Under the pieces are notes generated by a model. It had not been told where the DNA came from. It made no database searches and was given only the letters and a program-made list of their open reading frames with translations. A program made the position numbers and the translations under genes. Shown here in pieces: positions 63,401 through 64,000 of a stretch of 64,000 nt of DNA (position 1 is its first letter; each line of letters begins with the position of its first letter). The DNA lies in NCBI GenBank assembly GCA_963747755.1, contig CAVVGK010000016.1, positions 1 through 64,000 on the forward strand, written 5' to 3'. The stretch is from DATFVA01 sp963747755. GTDB lineage: Bacteria; Bacteroidota; Ignavibacteria; Ignavibacteriales; Ignavibacteriaceae.

Positions 63401-64000
63401 CTTCAGGAAAAGAATGATGAGATTATTAAAACACAGGAGCAGCTTGTTACCCAACAAAAGCTGGCTTCATTGGGAGCACTAACAGCGGGAATAGCCCACG
63501 AAATAAAAAATCCATTAAACTTTGTAAATAATTTCTCGGAAATAAGCCGGGAAATTCTGGATGAGATGAAATCGGAGCTGATGAAAAATAACGTGGATGA
63601 AGTAATGTCGATCGCTAATGATCTAAAACAAAATCTGGAAAAAATAAACCAGCATGGTAAACGTGCTGATTCGATAGTTAAAGGCATGCTGCTTCACTCA
63701 AGAGGAACTGCAGGTGAAAAAGTCTCAACTGACCTAAATGATTTACTTGATCAGTACGTTGCTCTTGCCTATCATGGAATGAGAGCACGGGATAAAGAAT
63801 TCAACATAACAATTGAAAAATATTATGATGAAACACTGGAAAAGATAAACGTAGTTCCCCAGGATATCAGCCGGGTATTTCTTAACTTAATTAATAATGC
63901 CTGTTACGCTGCAAATGAAAAGAAGCAGAGAGATAGAAATAATTTTTCTCCTTTACTTAAAGTTTCAACTATTAATTCGAAAGATAAAGTTGAAATAAGA
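60458..64000 (+). CDS. Propeller sensor kinase with GAF domain, cut by window edge
   Basis: The frame is open from the ATG at 60458 (which starts two bases after the previous TGA) to the window end, 1181 codons. Signal peptide (MRLMRIKYIALTFLILSFAA), a Reg_prop propeller (about 50-640), Y_Y_Y (about 680-755), membrane helix (about 765-785), a GAF domain (about 815-985), HisKA with GIAHEIKNPL (His1014) and the first part of the ATPase domain. The transmitter again matches its two neighbours. The end of the ATPase domain and anything after it lie outside the window. Confidence 0.92.
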   Translation, partial: MRLMRIKYIALTFLILSFAASSFSQTPGYKNKTIGHPFFNYFSPKEYKSEPSNWCIVQDKRGVMYFGNEKGILEFDGISWRKIKVPFSSSVRSMTIDGSGKIYVCASSDFGYLEPDSAGRLKFKSLLPYLDVKYREYGEMWDVISSSKAVYFKTKDKILRWNGTDIKVWDSVYAFRLYNINDKIYSRNNGTGLMVIDGDSIKLMPDGEYFSDTGVFNMLPFGKDSSTGRERILVTTNVNGLFLSDGSKFYPFKTDDDSFLKASQIYNACITSQGNFAFATQRGGLIIMDHQGHFLQIIDENAGLPTNVIYAVHNDKQGGLWLAANNGIVHCEASSPLSITPLNGLVKYPFHAMLRFNDKFYIADELGVLFRSSGRSSFHMVKGINKPAYKLLDYHGDLIASTNGGVILIDNEKLQKNLLQGSTNMTLPSKFFPERLYALHGDGLTILKEHKTKNEFDLYNTDIDEELNSAIEDKDSSLWIVSLDGGIIHVTDKLDKLQQGIVNKIHHTRYRKESLPGYEWELYDINNKVLLATNNGLFRFDKETGNFVPDSTLGSVFADSNNIVLKITKGENGDLWILANIDGSTELGKAEVQKDGKYSWHPLPVFRRLDLSSVSAMYAEFDSVSQKDRLWLSTDEGLVYYSPKRIKEADSSYPALIRKIALNNDSVIYYGARQSSIQNKSLILPFSNNNISFFVSSVAFDKPEANQYQFFLEGNDGRWSQWTTESRKEFTNLSSGDYRFHVRAKNVYGMISQEDTFAFTVLPPWYLSWWAYIFYVILFILCIFIADKVMRSIVIRKEQDKAKLREADLIKRQAEELETVDRLVRVINNADDIDTLFDSLLEQTVSFIPKAEKAAVFLLEHNDGKFHAAFTLGYNIEKLKAISFSPEELKKRYTDNSEELEKGIYIISNTESLYGDEKFAGINKALSMLVMAVEWGNRLEAYVVFDSFADKNSFDASTARILSRFREHAVSAILKAQSIKVLQEKNDEIIKTQEQLVTQQKLASLGALTAGIAHEIKNPLNFVNNFSEISREILDEMKSELMKNNVDEVMSIANDLKQNLEKINQHGKRADSIVKGMLLHSRGTAGEKVSTDLNDLLDQYVALAYHGMRARDKEFNITIEKYYDETLEKINVVPQDISRVFLNLINNACYAANEKKQRDRNNFSPLLKVSTINSKDKVEIR

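Overview
The window looks like chromosomal DNA from an A+T-leaning member of the Bacteroidota/Chlorobiota group, most likely the Ignavibacteria. This is an inference. It rests on six secreted proteins ending in type IX secretion (T9SS) sorting domains with the NYPNPFNP motif, on very large two-component regulator propeller / Y_Y_Y sensor kinases, and on intergenic DNA full of short dispersed word-like repeats.

Layout. 1-3.6 kb: sulfate assimilation (cysQ and the start of cysC), a hybrid-kinase relic and a SulP/STAS anion permease. 3.7-5.5 kb: an IS110-type element with structured flanks beside a truncated DUF2085 membrane gene. 5.6-17.9 kb: four T9SS cargo proteins, a chain of nucleotidyltransferase/HEPN toxin-antitoxin ORFs joined by ATGA overlaps, a TrmB-like regulator, and a T9SS gene broken by one missing base. 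18-22 kb: a propeller histidine kinase and its LuxR-type response regulator, with copies of a 20-bp dyad near the regulator and the next surface-protein gene. 22-28 kb: a helical-repeat lipoprotein, a second TrmB-like regulator plus T9SS cassette, and a methyltransferase. 28.2-29.4 kb: a REP-like tandem array. 29.5-38.6 kb: an outer-membrane-type protein, a second nucleotidyltransferase pair with decayed neighbours, wecB, a lipocalin, LemA and DUF2207. 38.9-43 kb: a T9SS protein, membrane proteins and an AlkZ-like winged-helix protein. 43-46.7 kb: an unfamiliar set of genes including a membrane protein with a Lon-S16-like domain and FG-GAP-like repeats (frameshifted). 47-64 kb: four giant sensor kinases (one AraC-type hybrid, then three in tandem sharing one transmitter module), interrupted by three small genes; the last kinase runs off the window.

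Functionally the window is dominated by sensing and surface display. Regulators (LuxR-type, TrmB-like) sit next to genes for T9SS-exported propeller proteins. Both TrmB-like/T9SS cassettes have the same arrangement: a sigma70-like promoter, then an inverted repeat over the expected start site, then the regulator, then the cargo. No rRNA, tRNA or CRISPR array was recognised.
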